Notes under the pieces: model-generated
Seen by the model: the letters and a program-made list of their open reading frames with translations, nothing else
The model's database searches: none
What the model was told of the DNA's origin: nothing
Assembly: GCF_014203545.1 (NCBI RefSeq)
Contig: NZ_JACHJG010000015.1
Span: forward strand, 124,001-188,000
Length of the DNA stretch: 64,000 nucleotides
From: Streptomyces netropsis
Lineage (GTDB): Bacteria > Actinomycetota > Actinomycetes > Streptomycetales > Streptomycetaceae
Reading direction: 5' to 3'
Shown here: positions 41,893 through 49,847 of the stretch, in pieces
How the letters are laid out: each line of letters begins with the position of its first letter
How positions within the stretch are numbered: the first letter of the stretch is position 1
Made by a program: the position numbers and the translations under genes

Positions 41893-41924
41893 CGCCCCGT
41901 CGGCCCGATCGGGCCGACGGGGCG
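41893..41924 (+). terminator. Terminator of gluABCD
   Basis: CGCCCCGTCGGCCCGAT pairs with the arm CGGGCCGACGGGGCG, about 15 perfect base pairs and a tiny loop, 61 nt after the gluD stop. Confidence 0.8.
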
Positions 41925-42120
41925 CACGCGTTCCGGCGCGCCGTGGCGAACGCCATGGTCACTTGACGCAAGCACCCGCAATGGGTTGCATACGTTCTGT
42001 GATCGCGCACCGTGTTCCCCCCGGCTGTCCCCCTATGACCCGTACGGCCCGTACGGGCGGTACGCACCGCGCGACCCGCCACGGGATCGCCGGTCCCCAC
42101 GGGTCCGAAGGAGCCGTGCC

Positions 42121-43974
42121 GTGGACCCGGTGATCGTCGTCGGGGCTGGCCCGGTCGGCCTCACCCTGGCCCTCGCCCTGACCCGGCACGAGGTGCCCGT
42201 CGTCGTCCTCGACGAGGGGCCGGCGGGCCGCGCCGAGGGAGCGGACCCGGCCGTCGGCGCGACCGGTGGCGCGGACCTCGACGACGAGCGCCTCGCCCGT
42301 ACGGCCGTGCTGCGGCCGGACACCGCCCGGATGCTGGAGCGGCTGGGCTGTGCCACGGGGGACGGCGCCCGGTGGACCGGTTGGCGCACGGTACGGCGCC
42401 GCGCCGTGGCCGCCCAGCTGACGTTCAGGGAGCGCGAAGGCGTCGAGCACGTCAAACAGCCCGGGCGCTTCGGCGACTTCGAGGAGCAGCCGGGCGAGCC
42501 GTCCCCGCTGCACCTGCCGCAGTACGCGCTGACACGCGGACTGCGCGCCGCCCTCGCCCGCGCCCCGGGGGTCCGGATCGTCGGGGGCAGCCGCCTGGAC
42601 ACCCTGGAGCAGGACGCCACCGGGGTCACCGCGCACACCCGGGGCGCCAACGGCGCGACCTGGCGCGGCAGTTACCTGGTGGGCTGTGACGGCGCCCGTT
42701 CCGTCGTCCGCAAGCTGCTGGGCGTGCGCTTCCCGGGACGCACGGCCGTGGAGCGGTACGCGGTGGCCGCGCTCCGCGCCGAGCTGCCCTGGCCGGGCGA
42801 GGCCGTGCTGCACCGCGCGCCGCCGCACGGCGGCGGCGAGGTGACGGCCCGTCCGCTGCCGGACGGGGTCTGGCGGCTCGACTGGCTGCTGCCGCCGGGC
42901 CGCGATCTGGTCACCCCGGACCTGCTCGTCGCGCGGGTGCGCGATTCCCTGTACACGTGGTGCGGAGAAGTGCCGCCGTACGAACTCCTGGACACCGGCG
43001 TGCACGCCGTGCACCACCGGCTCGCCCGCCGCTGGCGCACCGGCCGGGCGTTCCTCGCCGGGGACGCCGCGCATCTGCTCGGCGCTCTCGGCACCCAAGG
43101 GCTCGACGAAGGGCTGCGGGACGCCGACAACCTCGCCTGGAAGCTGGGCCTGGCCTGGCACCAGGGCGCCTCGGACGCCCTGCTCGACAGCTACCAGGCG
43201 GAGCGGCGCGGGGCGATCGGCGCCCGGCTGCGCGCCGCGGACCGGGCGCTGCCGCCGGTGCGCGGCGTGGGTGGCTGGAGCGCGGTGCGGCGGACGGTGG
43301 TACCGGGCGCGGCGCGGGGGCACGACGGGCTGCTCGGCGACGGGCACTTGGGGCGCGGACCGCTGGGAGCGCCCTACGTCTACACCCGCACGCCCCTGGC
43401 CCCGGCCGCGCCTCCCGCGAGCGCCGTCCCGGTGGGGACTGCCGTGGGGGCGCCGGTCGTGGACGTCCCGGTGACCGCGCCGGACGGTTCGGACACCCGG
43501 CTGCGGGACCGGCTGGGCGGCGGTCTGCTGGTGGTCCTCGTCGCCCCCGGCACAAGCGTGTGGGAGCGGCGGCACTGGCTGGGTGCCGGGCTCATGCCAC
43601 GGCTCGCGGCAGCCGTCTGCGCTCTGCCGATGCCCGCGGAACTGCTGGTCACCGAGGGGTATCCGGGGGCCGCGGCACACACGGTGCTGCTGGTGCGGCC
43701 GGATGGGCATCTGGCCGCGGCGCTGGCCGGGGTGCGGCCGGCGGAGCTGTACGCGTGCGCGGACGCGGTGCGTGGCGGCGCGGTGGGAACGCCCGACGTG
43801 CGCGAGACGGGAGCGGCCGGTGGCGGCACGGAGATCGCCGGGATGACCGCAACGACCGGAACCGCCGGGGGCACGGTGTCCCAAGGACCCGCGAAACGCT
43901 CGGGCCGGGCCGGACGCGCCGGGCTCGCGGGGGCGACCGACGGAGCGGCCAGTGAGGCTACGGCCAATCGTTGA
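42121..43974 (+). CDS. FAD-dependent aromatic monooxygenase-like protein
   Basis: 617 residues of the PheA/TfdB-like flavoprotein hydroxylase family. The N-terminal dinucleotide fold shows VVGAGPVGLTLALAL, then YLVGCDGARSVVRK (DG motif) and the second FAD motif FLAGDAAHLLGALGTQGLDEG. A thioredoxin-like C-terminal domain follows (about 460-560). The last 60 residues are Gly/Thr/Ala-rich and disordered. GTG 42121 was chosen for the GAAGGAG site 8 nt upstream. It stands alone after gluABCD with no pathway genes beside it; substrate unknown, probably an aromatic compound. Confidence 0.83.
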   Translation: MDPVIVVGAGPVGLTLALALTRHEVPVVVLDEGPAGRAEGADPAVGATGGADLDDERLARTAVLRPDTARMLERLGCATGDGARWTGWRTVRRRAVAAQLTFREREGVEHVKQPGRFGDFEEQPGEPSPLHLPQYALTRGLRAALARAPGVRIVGGSRLDTLEQDATGVTAHTRGANGATWRGSYLVGCDGARSVVRKLLGVRFPGRTAVERYAVAALRAELPWPGEAVLHRAPPHGGGEVTARPLPDGVWRLDWLLPPGRDLVTPDLLVARVRDSLYTWCGEVPPYELLDTGVHAVHHRLARRWRTGRAFLAGDAAHLLGALGTQGLDEGLRDADNLAWKLGLAWHQGASDALLDSYQAERRGAIGARLRAADRALPPVRGVGGWSAVRRTVVPGAARGHDGLLGDGHLGRGPLGAPYVYTRTPLAPAAPPASAVPVGTAVGAPVVDVPVTAPDGSDTRLRDRLGGGLLVVLVAPGTSVWERRHWLGAGLMPRLAAAVCALPMPAELLVTEGYPGAAAHTVLLVRPDGHLAAALAGVRPAELYACADAVRGGAVGTPDVRETGAAGGGTEIAGMTATTGTAGGTVSQGPAKRSGRAGRAGLAGATDGAASEATANR

Positions 43975-43999
43975 CCCGTCCGGGCCACCGTGGTTGACT
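43971..43999 (+). promoter_or_regulatory. Promoter of the cysteine leader peptide-CDO-rhodanese unit
   Basis: TTGACC (43971-43976), 17 nt, TTGACT (43994-43999). The spacing is ideal, and the -10 ends 7 nt before the leader GTG at 44007, so the leader would be translated from a leaderless transcript. The -10 departs from consensus in the second base. Confidence 0.5.
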
Positions 44000-44006
44000 C
44001 CGGAGC

Positions 44007-44093
44007 GTGACTGAGAGCGGCGCGCGTTTCTGGCGGAGGGTCCATCTGGACCTGGTCCGCTATGCGGGTTGCGTCTGTCGTCCGTCCTGCTGA
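44007..44093 (+). CDS. Cysteine-rich leader peptide upstream of cysteine dioxygenase
   Basis: A 28-residue reading frame from GTG 44007 to TGA 44093. It carries RRVHLDLVRYAG followed by three cysteines (22, 24 and 28) right before the stop. The [RR]-[VH]-[LD]-L-x-R core recalls the short putative leader peptides found before sulfur-assimilation genes in Streptomyces and cysteine-responsive upstream ORFs of mycobacteria. Ribosome stalling at the Cys codons when cysteine is scarce would alter folding of the next 85 nt and so expression of the dioxygenase, which destroys cysteine. No ribosome site precedes it, fitting leaderless translation. No database match was run. Confidence 0.65.
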   Translation: MTESGARFWRRVHLDLVRYAGCVCRPSC

Positions 44094-44178
44094 TCCGCTG
44101 TCTCTTCGCGCGATCGTCTTCCCGCCATGTCTGTGGGAGGTCGCGCGCTCCTTCGCGATCCCTCAGGACGGTCCCCCT

Positions 44179-44772
44179 GTGTCTCTCCCCGTCGGCGCGT
44201 CCGCGCTTCCCGCTTCTGCCTCCTCCGCTGTCTCCTCGCTGGCCTCCGGCTCCTCCGCGGCTCCCTCTTCGGATGTCCCCGCGCCTTCGGCAGCCGATCT
44301 TCTGGGATTCGCCCGCCGCACCGCTTCCGACACCGCGCTCGTCGCCTCGCTCCCCCTCGACCCCGAGGGCCGTACCTGGATCCGGCTGGAGGGGCCGGGC
44401 GGAAGTGAGGCCTGGCTGATCGGGTGGCCGCCCGGCACCGGTACGGGCTGGCACGACCACGGCGGCTCGCACGGAGCCTTCGCGGCGGCGGCGGGACGGC
44501 TCACCGAGCAGTCACTGTCCGCCCAACTGCCCACCGAGGGCTGGAAGGTGCTGGAGCTGGCGGACGGCGTCGACCGTCAGCGGCAGCTCGCCGACGGGCA
44601 GGGCCGGGCCTTCGGACCGCACCATGTGCACCAGGTGTTCAACGCCTCGGCGAGGGAGCACGCGGTGTCCGTGCACGCCTACTACCCACCGCTGCCGATG
44701 ATGCGGCGCTACAGCCGGGTGGGACAGGTACTGCGGCTGGAGCAGGTCGAGTGGGCGCAGGAGTGGGCATGA
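44179..44772 (+). CDS. Cysteine dioxygenase
   Basis: Oxidises cysteine to cysteine sulfinate with iron and oxygen, lowering excess cysteine. The 197-residue cupin has the three iron-ligand histidines: His92 and His94 in GWHDHGGSHGAF and His166 in AVSVHAYYPP. GTG 44179 was chosen because AGGACGG lies 7 nt upstream and because the ATG at 44062 falls within the leader-peptide reading frame region. Residues 1-40 are Ser/Ala-rich. Its stop overlaps the rhodanese start by ATGA. Preceded by a cysteine-rich leader peptide. Confidence 0.87.
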   Translation: MSLPVGASALPASASSAVSSLASGSSAAPSSDVPAPSAADLLGFARRTASDTALVASLPLDPEGRTWIRLEGPGGSEAWLIGWPPGTGTGWHDHGGSHGAFAAAAGRLTEQSLSAQLPTEGWKVLELADGVDRQRQLADGQGRAFGPHHVHQVFNASAREHAVSVHAYYPPLPMMRRYSRVGQVLRLEQVEWAQEWA

Positions 44773-45143
44773 GGATCGAGGAGCTGCTGGCCGCCGCCCG
44801 CGCGGACCTCGACCGCCTCGATGCGGCCCAGGCCGCCGAAGTGCAGGCCGGGGGCGGCCTGCTGGTCGATATCCGCTACGCGGCGCTGCGGGAACGTGAC
44901 GGGACCATCCCCGGGGCGCTCGTCGTGGAGCGCAATGAACTGGAATGGCGGCTCGACCCCGTCTGCGAACACCGGGCGGCGGAGGCGAGCGGTCACGACC
45001 TGCGGGTGGTCGTGATCTGCAACGAGGGCTACGCCTCCAGCCTGGCCGCCGTCTCCCTGCGGCAGCTGGGGCTGCGCCACGCCACGGACGTGGTGGGTGG
45101 TTTCCAGGCCTGGCGGGCGGCGGGACTCCCGGTGGTGCCCTGA
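44769..45143 (+). CDS. Rhodanese-like sulfurtransferase
   Basis: 124-residue single rhodanese domain, expected to carry a persulfide on Cys84 in VICNEGYAS. The CDC25-type loop is six residues and has no Arg at its end, so substrate is probably not phosphate. Other signatures are LLVDIRY and GGFQAWRAAGLPVVP. Translation is coupled to cysteine dioxygenase through the ATGA overlap, which suggests joint handling of cysteine sulfur. Confidence 0.88.
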   Translation: MRIEELLAAARADLDRLDAAQAAEVQAGGGLLVDIRYAALRERDGTIPGALVVERNELEWRLDPVCEHRAAEASGHDLRVVVICNEGYASSLAAVSLRQLGLRHATDVVGGFQAWRAAGLPVVP

Positions 45144-45256
45144 CCGCAGGCGCGGCCGTGACGGCAGGCCCCTGTGCCACCCCTTCGGGCCGGCGCTCGG
45201 GTCGGCTCCCGTGGGGCGGGCGCTCGCGGGCGACCGTCATCGGACACCGGCGCGGC

Positions 45257-45290
45257 GGGCGGCGGGGTCCGAGCCGAGCCCGGACCGCCC
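45257..45290. terminator. Possible hairpin between rhodanese gene and recX
   Basis: GGTCCG (45266-45271) pairs with CGGACC (45281-45286), extended by GGGC/GCCC across an internal loop. It lies 6 nt from the recX stop and serves two convergent genes. Confidence 0.4.
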
Positions 45291-45295
45291 GTCGG

Positions 45296-45925
45296 TCAGT
45301 CGTCGGGCAGGTAGTGGTCCAGCAGCTCGGGGTCGTCACCCTCATCCTCCAGGGCCTGGCGCACCACTCGGAGGGCGAGACCCTCGGCGTAGCCCTTGCG
45401 GGCCAGCATCCCGGCGAGGCGTCGGAGTCGCTTCTCCCGGTCCAGGCCGCGGGTGGCCCGCAGCTTGCGCTCGACCAGCTCCCGGGCCGTGCGCTCCTCC
45501 TGCTCGGAGTCGAGCTGCCCGACGGCCTCGTCGATCACCGCGGAGTCCACGCCCTTGGTGCGCAGTTCACGCGCCAGGGCACGGCGGGCCAGCCCCCGGC
45601 CGTGGTGCCGGGACTCCACCCATGCGTCGGCAAAGGCCGCGTCGTCGATCAGCCCCACGTCCTCGAACCGCGACAGCACCTCCTCCGCCACCTCGTCGGA
45701 GATCCCGCGCTTGGCCAGCGCGTCCGCCAGCTGCTTGCGGGTCCGGGGCGATCCGGTGAGCAGGCGCAGGCAGATCGCCCGCGCCTGCTCCTCCGGCCGC
45801 TGCGGCGCCCCGTCCCCGGCCCTCGACGGGGAAGGGGGGCCGCCGTCCATGCGGTCGTCCGCGCCCAGGTCCGACCGGTCTCCCCCGGCCTGAGGCCGGG
45901 GGCGGTACCCCCATCGCTGTGCCAC
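45296..45925 (-). CDS. recX: RecA regulator RecX
   Basis: Inhibits RecA filament growth by binding along the filament groove. The 209-residue protein is made of three-helix repeats, with LLTGSPRTRKQLADALAKRG and RGISDEVAEEVLSRFEDVGLIDD in the core. Residues 1-45 are a basic, Pro-rich, non-conserved leader. The GTG at 45925 lies 3 nt after the recA stop, so it is co-transcribed and probably made from ribosomes finishing recA. Confidence 0.93.
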   Translation of the reverse strand: MAQRWGYRPRPQAGGDRSDLGADDRMDGGPPSPSRAGDGAPQRPEEQARAICLRLLTGSPRTRKQLADALAKRGISDEVAEEVLSRFEDVGLIDDAAFADAWVESRHHGRGLARRALARELRTKGVDSAVIDEAVGQLDSEQEERTARELVERKLRATRGLDREKRLRRLAGMLARKGYAEGLALRVVRQALEDEGDDPELLDHYLPDD

Positions 45926-45928
45926 GGT

Positions 45929-47044
<1,116 letters not shown>

Positions 47045-47087
47045 GGGTTCCACCCGGTTTGCTTGAGTCGATCGCTTCACGTCCACG

Positions 47088-47110
47088 ACGCTAACGCCTG
47101 CCACTGACAA
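47088..47110 (-). promoter_or_regulatory. PafBC-type promoter of recA (P1)
   Basis: On the minus strand TTGTCAGTG (47102-47110), 8 nt, TAGCGT (47088-47093). The predicted 5' leader is about 37 nt. This matches mycobacterial recA, where the promoter nearest the gene is RecA-independent. Confidence 0.7.
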
Positions 47111-47129
47111 TCGGCCCGGGCGTCGTCCT

Positions 47130-47145
47130 GGCCTGTGGATAACTC
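47130..47145. repeat. Second copy of the recQ-upstream 16-mer (DnaA-box-like)
   Basis: Identical to 2419-2434 and containing TGTGGATAA. It lies between the two predicted recA promoters. Confidence 0.4.
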
Positions 47146-47182
47146 GCCTCTACCAGCGTCCGTCATCAGGCCCGGAACCCCA

Positions 47183-47211
47183 TAAGAATGGATGTTCGAT
47201 TTTGGTGTCAA
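47183..47211 (-). promoter_or_regulatory. LexA-controlled promoter of recA (P2)
   Basis: On the minus strand TTGACA (47206-47211), 17 nt, TTCTTA (47183-47188). The SOS-box-like TCGAACATCCATTCTT (47184-47199) lies in the spacer and over the -10, so LexA would block this promoter. The second half-site (GTTC type) is imperfect. Confidence 0.65.
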
Positions 47212-47230
47212 GCGCGCCACTCCGCCCGCG

Positions 47231-48445
47231 TCACCGCCCGCGCCACGCCCTGAACAACCGCCCGAAGATCGAATCTCCCGGGCCGCGGCGCGGCCGCCGG
47301 CCGTGCACCCGCGGGTCGTCCGTGACGTCGTAGCGCTTCACGTACGCGCCGAGGAAGGCCTGGAGCGTCGCGGTCGCCGGGATGGCGATCAGCGCGCCCA
47401 CCGCACCGAGCAGCGCGGTGCCCGCGACCACCGAACCGAAGGCCACGGCCGGGTGCAGGTCGACGGTCTTGGCCGTGATGCGCGGCTGGAGCAGGTAGTT
47501 CTCGAACTGCTGGTAGATCACGACGAAGCCGAGCACCCACACCGCGTACCAGGGGTTCACCGTGAAGGCGAGCAGCATCGGGAGCGCGCCCGCGAGGTAA
47601 GTGCCGATGGTCGGGATGAACTGGGAGACGAGCCCGACCCAGACCGCGAGCGCGGGGGCGTACGGCACCCCGAGGACCTGGAGCAGGACGTAATGCGCGA
47701 CGCCGGAGATCAGCGCCATCAGAGCGCGCGAGTAGAGGTAGCCGCCGGTCTTGTCGACGGCGATCTCCCAGGCGCGCAGCACCTCGGCCTGCCGGCTGGG
47801 CGGCAGCACGGAGCACAGGGCCCGGCGCAGCCGGGGCCCGTCGGCCGCGAAGTAGAACGAGAAGAGCAGCACGGTCAGCAGCTTGAACAGGCCGCCCAGG
47901 ACCGTGGTGGAGATGTCCAGGACACCGGCGGCGCTGTTCTGGACGTACTTCCGCAGCCAGTCCGAGTGCAGCAGGTTGTTCTGCACCTCGACCCGGGAGA
48001 GGTCGGTGTGGAACGTCCGGTTGATCCAGCTGATCACGGAGTCCAGATAGGCGGGGAAGTTCTCCACCATGGTCACGATCTGGTCGGCGAGCACCGACCC
48101 CATGAGCGTGAAGAAGCCCGCGAAGGCGACGATCACCCCGAGGTAGACCAGGCCCGTCGCGAGCCCCCGGCGCATGCCGCGCGCGGACATCCGCGCCACG
48201 GCCGGTTCGACGGCGAGCGCGAGGAAGAACGCGATCAGGATGTTGAGCAGCAGGCCGATGAGCTGGTGGAACGCCCAGCTGGCCAGCTGGAAGCAGGCGA
48301 ACAGGGCGAGCGCCGCCACCATCGCCCGGGGCAGCCAGCGCGGCATGCCGGCGCCGGAGCTCCCACCGGCAACGGTGTCGGGAGGAGGCGGTGGGTCATG
48401 ATCCGGGGTGTCGTCTGTGGCTGCCACGGGGCAAGTGTCACCCAT
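47231..48445 (-). CDS. AI-2E family (PF01594) transporter
   Basis: 404-residue membrane protein with about seven or eight spans. A pair near residues 38-75 is followed by a long extracytoplasmic stretch, then the conserved GLVSQFIPTIGTYLAGALP and HPAVAFGSVVAGTALLGAVG segments. The family was named for autoinducer-2 export, but several members are cation/proton antiporters, so substrate is open. ATG 48445 was used; GTG 48427 is the alternative. The gene ends 20 nt before the recA P2 promoter and reads the same way, so readthrough into recA is possible. Confidence 0.85.
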   Translation of the reverse strand: MGDTCPVAATDDTPDHDPPPPPDTVAGGSSGAGMPRWLPRAMVAALALFACFQLASWAFHQLIGLLLNILIAFFLALAVEPAVARMSARGMRRGLATGLVYLGVIVAFAGFFTLMGSVLADQIVTMVENFPAYLDSVISWINRTFHTDLSRVEVQNNLLHSDWLRKYVQNSAAGVLDISTTVLGGLFKLLTVLLFSFYFAADGPRLRRALCSVLPPSRQAEVLRAWEIAVDKTGGYLYSRALMALISGVAHYVLLQVLGVPYAPALAVWVGLVSQFIPTIGTYLAGALPMLLAFTVNPWYAVWVLGFVVIYQQFENYLLQPRITAKTVDLHPAVAFGSVVAGTALLGAVGALIAIPATATLQAFLGAYVKRYDVTDDPRVHGRRPRRGPGDSIFGRLFRAWRGR

Positions 48446-48529
48446 ACGGCCAGGAGCAAAACCGGGCGCCGTGTGCCCCTCGGAGCACCTACCCGGGAAT
48501 CCCGGCGTGTGCCGGCCTCCGCGGGGGCG

Positions 48530-48724
48530 TCAGCGCCTGTCTTCGGGGATCTCCATGGCCCTGCACACCCCGCGCCACACGTCCTTGGCGTTCCAGCCCG
48601 CGTCGAGCGCCTGGTGCACGGTCCTCCCGCCGAGCTCGGACATCACATGATCGCGTGCGAAGGAGTCGGCGTACGCCACGCCGAAATAATCGCCCATCCG
48701 CTGCCAGAAGACCGTCAACCGCAT
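48530..48724 (-). CDS. DUF3046 small protein
   Basis: 64 residues, MRLTVFWQRMGDYFG start, with GRTVHQALDAGWNAKDVWRGVC. This is the actinobacterial DUF3046 family, regularly found near recA-recX. Function is unknown. Soluble and helical. A -10-like TACTGG lies 8-9 nt before the ATG at 48724. Confidence 0.85.
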   Translation of the reverse strand: MRLTVFWQRMGDYFGVAYADSFARDHVMSELGGRTVHQALDAGWNAKDVWRGVCRAMEIPEDRR

Positions 48725-48804
48725 GCGCCCAGTATCCCGCCCCTGAGAGTGCTGCCGGGCACGAGCCGCTGACCGGTGCCGCTTTCCGCCCTTACGGTCG
48801 GGAC

Positions 48805-49725
48805 ATGGCCCGATCCGGAGCATCCCCCGTAGTCCGTGCCGAACAGTTCGTCTGGCTGACCGCCCGCGTCCTCGAACAGCGCAGATTCGCGTTCCACTTT
48901 CTGGACGGCGACCCCGACGCCGTGGAAGCGGCCCTCAATGCCTATCTGGGTGACGACGGCGGCTACGGCCACGCCCTGGAGCCCGATCTGCGCGGGCCGG
49001 TGAGCCAGCCCCTGCACACCGCGCACGCGCTGCGCGTGCTCGACGAGATCGGCCGCTGCGGTGACCGGCGGGTGGAGCGCGTGTGCCGCTATCTGACGGC
49101 GGTCTCCACCGCGGACGGCGCGTTGCCGGCACTGCACCCGTCGCTGCGCGGCTATCCGGCCGCCCCTTGGATCCCGATCGTGGACGACCCGCCCAGCGAT
49201 CTGCTCGCCACCGGGCCCGTGGTGGGCCTGCTGCACCGGAACGCGGTCTGGCACGCGTGGCTGTTCCGGGCCACCGACTTCTGCTGGGCCGCGGTCGACG
49301 CCCTCGGCCAGGGCGCGAAAACTCACCCGTACGAGGTCCAGGCGGCCGTCGCCTTCCTGGACGGCGCCCCCGACCGCGCCCGCGCGGAGGCGGCGGCGGA
49401 GCGGATCGGCCGGGTCGTACGGGAGCAGCGGCTGGCCGTCCTGGACCCCGAGCGCACGACGGACCACCCCGTGCCCGACGGCTACGCGCCCGGCGAGCAC
49501 CACTTCCCTCACGACTACGCGCGGAACCCGGACTCGGTGGCCGCCGCCTGGTTCACCGACGCGGAGCTGCAGCGGTCACTGGACTTCCTGGCCGCCTCGC
49601 AGGAGGACGACGGCGGCTGGCCGATCCGCTGGCGGGAGTGGGCGCCGGGGACGCGTCTGGAGTGCCGCCCGATGGTGACCGTCGCCGCGCTGCTCACTCT
49701 GCGGGCGTACGGGCGCGCCGTATAG
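48805..49725 (+). CDS. Prenyltransferase/terpene-cyclase-barrel-like hypothetical protein
   Basis: 306 residues with repeat-like segments of an alpha/alpha barrel: GDDGGYGHALEPDLRGP near 50 and SQEDDGGWPIRWREW near 275, resembling QW-type repeats of squalene cyclases and prenyltransferase beta subunits. No DxDD or catalytic acid motif of cyclases is visible, so enzymatic cyclisation is unlikely. No signal peptide. A -10-like TACGGT ends 6 nt before the ATG at 48805, suggesting a leaderless transcript. Divergent from the DUF3046 gene. Confidence 0.72.
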   Translation: MARSGASPVVRAEQFVWLTARVLEQRRFAFHFLDGDPDAVEAALNAYLGDDGGYGHALEPDLRGPVSQPLHTAHALRVLDEIGRCGDRRVERVCRYLTAVSTADGALPALHPSLRGYPAAPWIPIVDDPPSDLLATGPVVGLLHRNAVWHAWLFRATDFCWAAVDALGQGAKTHPYEVQAAVAFLDGAPDRARAEAAAERIGRVVREQRLAVLDPERTTDHPVPDGYAPGEHHFPHDYARNPDSVAAAWFTDAELQRSLDFLAASQEDDGGWPIRWREWAPGTRLECRPMVTVAALLTLRAYGRAV

Positions 49726-49818
49726 CCGCCCCCGCCCTGGCCCGCGGAACCGCGCCGTCGCCCCGGAGCCTCGGCCTCCCCTTCGACGGAAGCCTGGCTG
49801 ACCTGCGGATCCAGGGCA

Positions 49819-49841
49819 TTGTCAGTGGGGCGGTACAGGAT
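49819..49841 (+). promoter_or_regulatory. PafBC-type promoter of lhr
   Basis: TTGTCAGTG (49819-49827), 8 nt, CAGGAT (49836-49841). The -10 ends 6 nt before the ATG at 49848, exactly as before recQ. GCATTGTCAGTGG and ATGGGGGCATG are shared by both upstream regions. Confidence 0.6.
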
Positions 49842-49847
49842 GGGGGC

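Noticed and set aside
41963..41994. TTGACG followed by CATACG as promoter of the FAD monooxygenase gene
   Set aside because: Spacing is 20 nt and the start codon is over 120 nt downstream; too weak to list as a feature.
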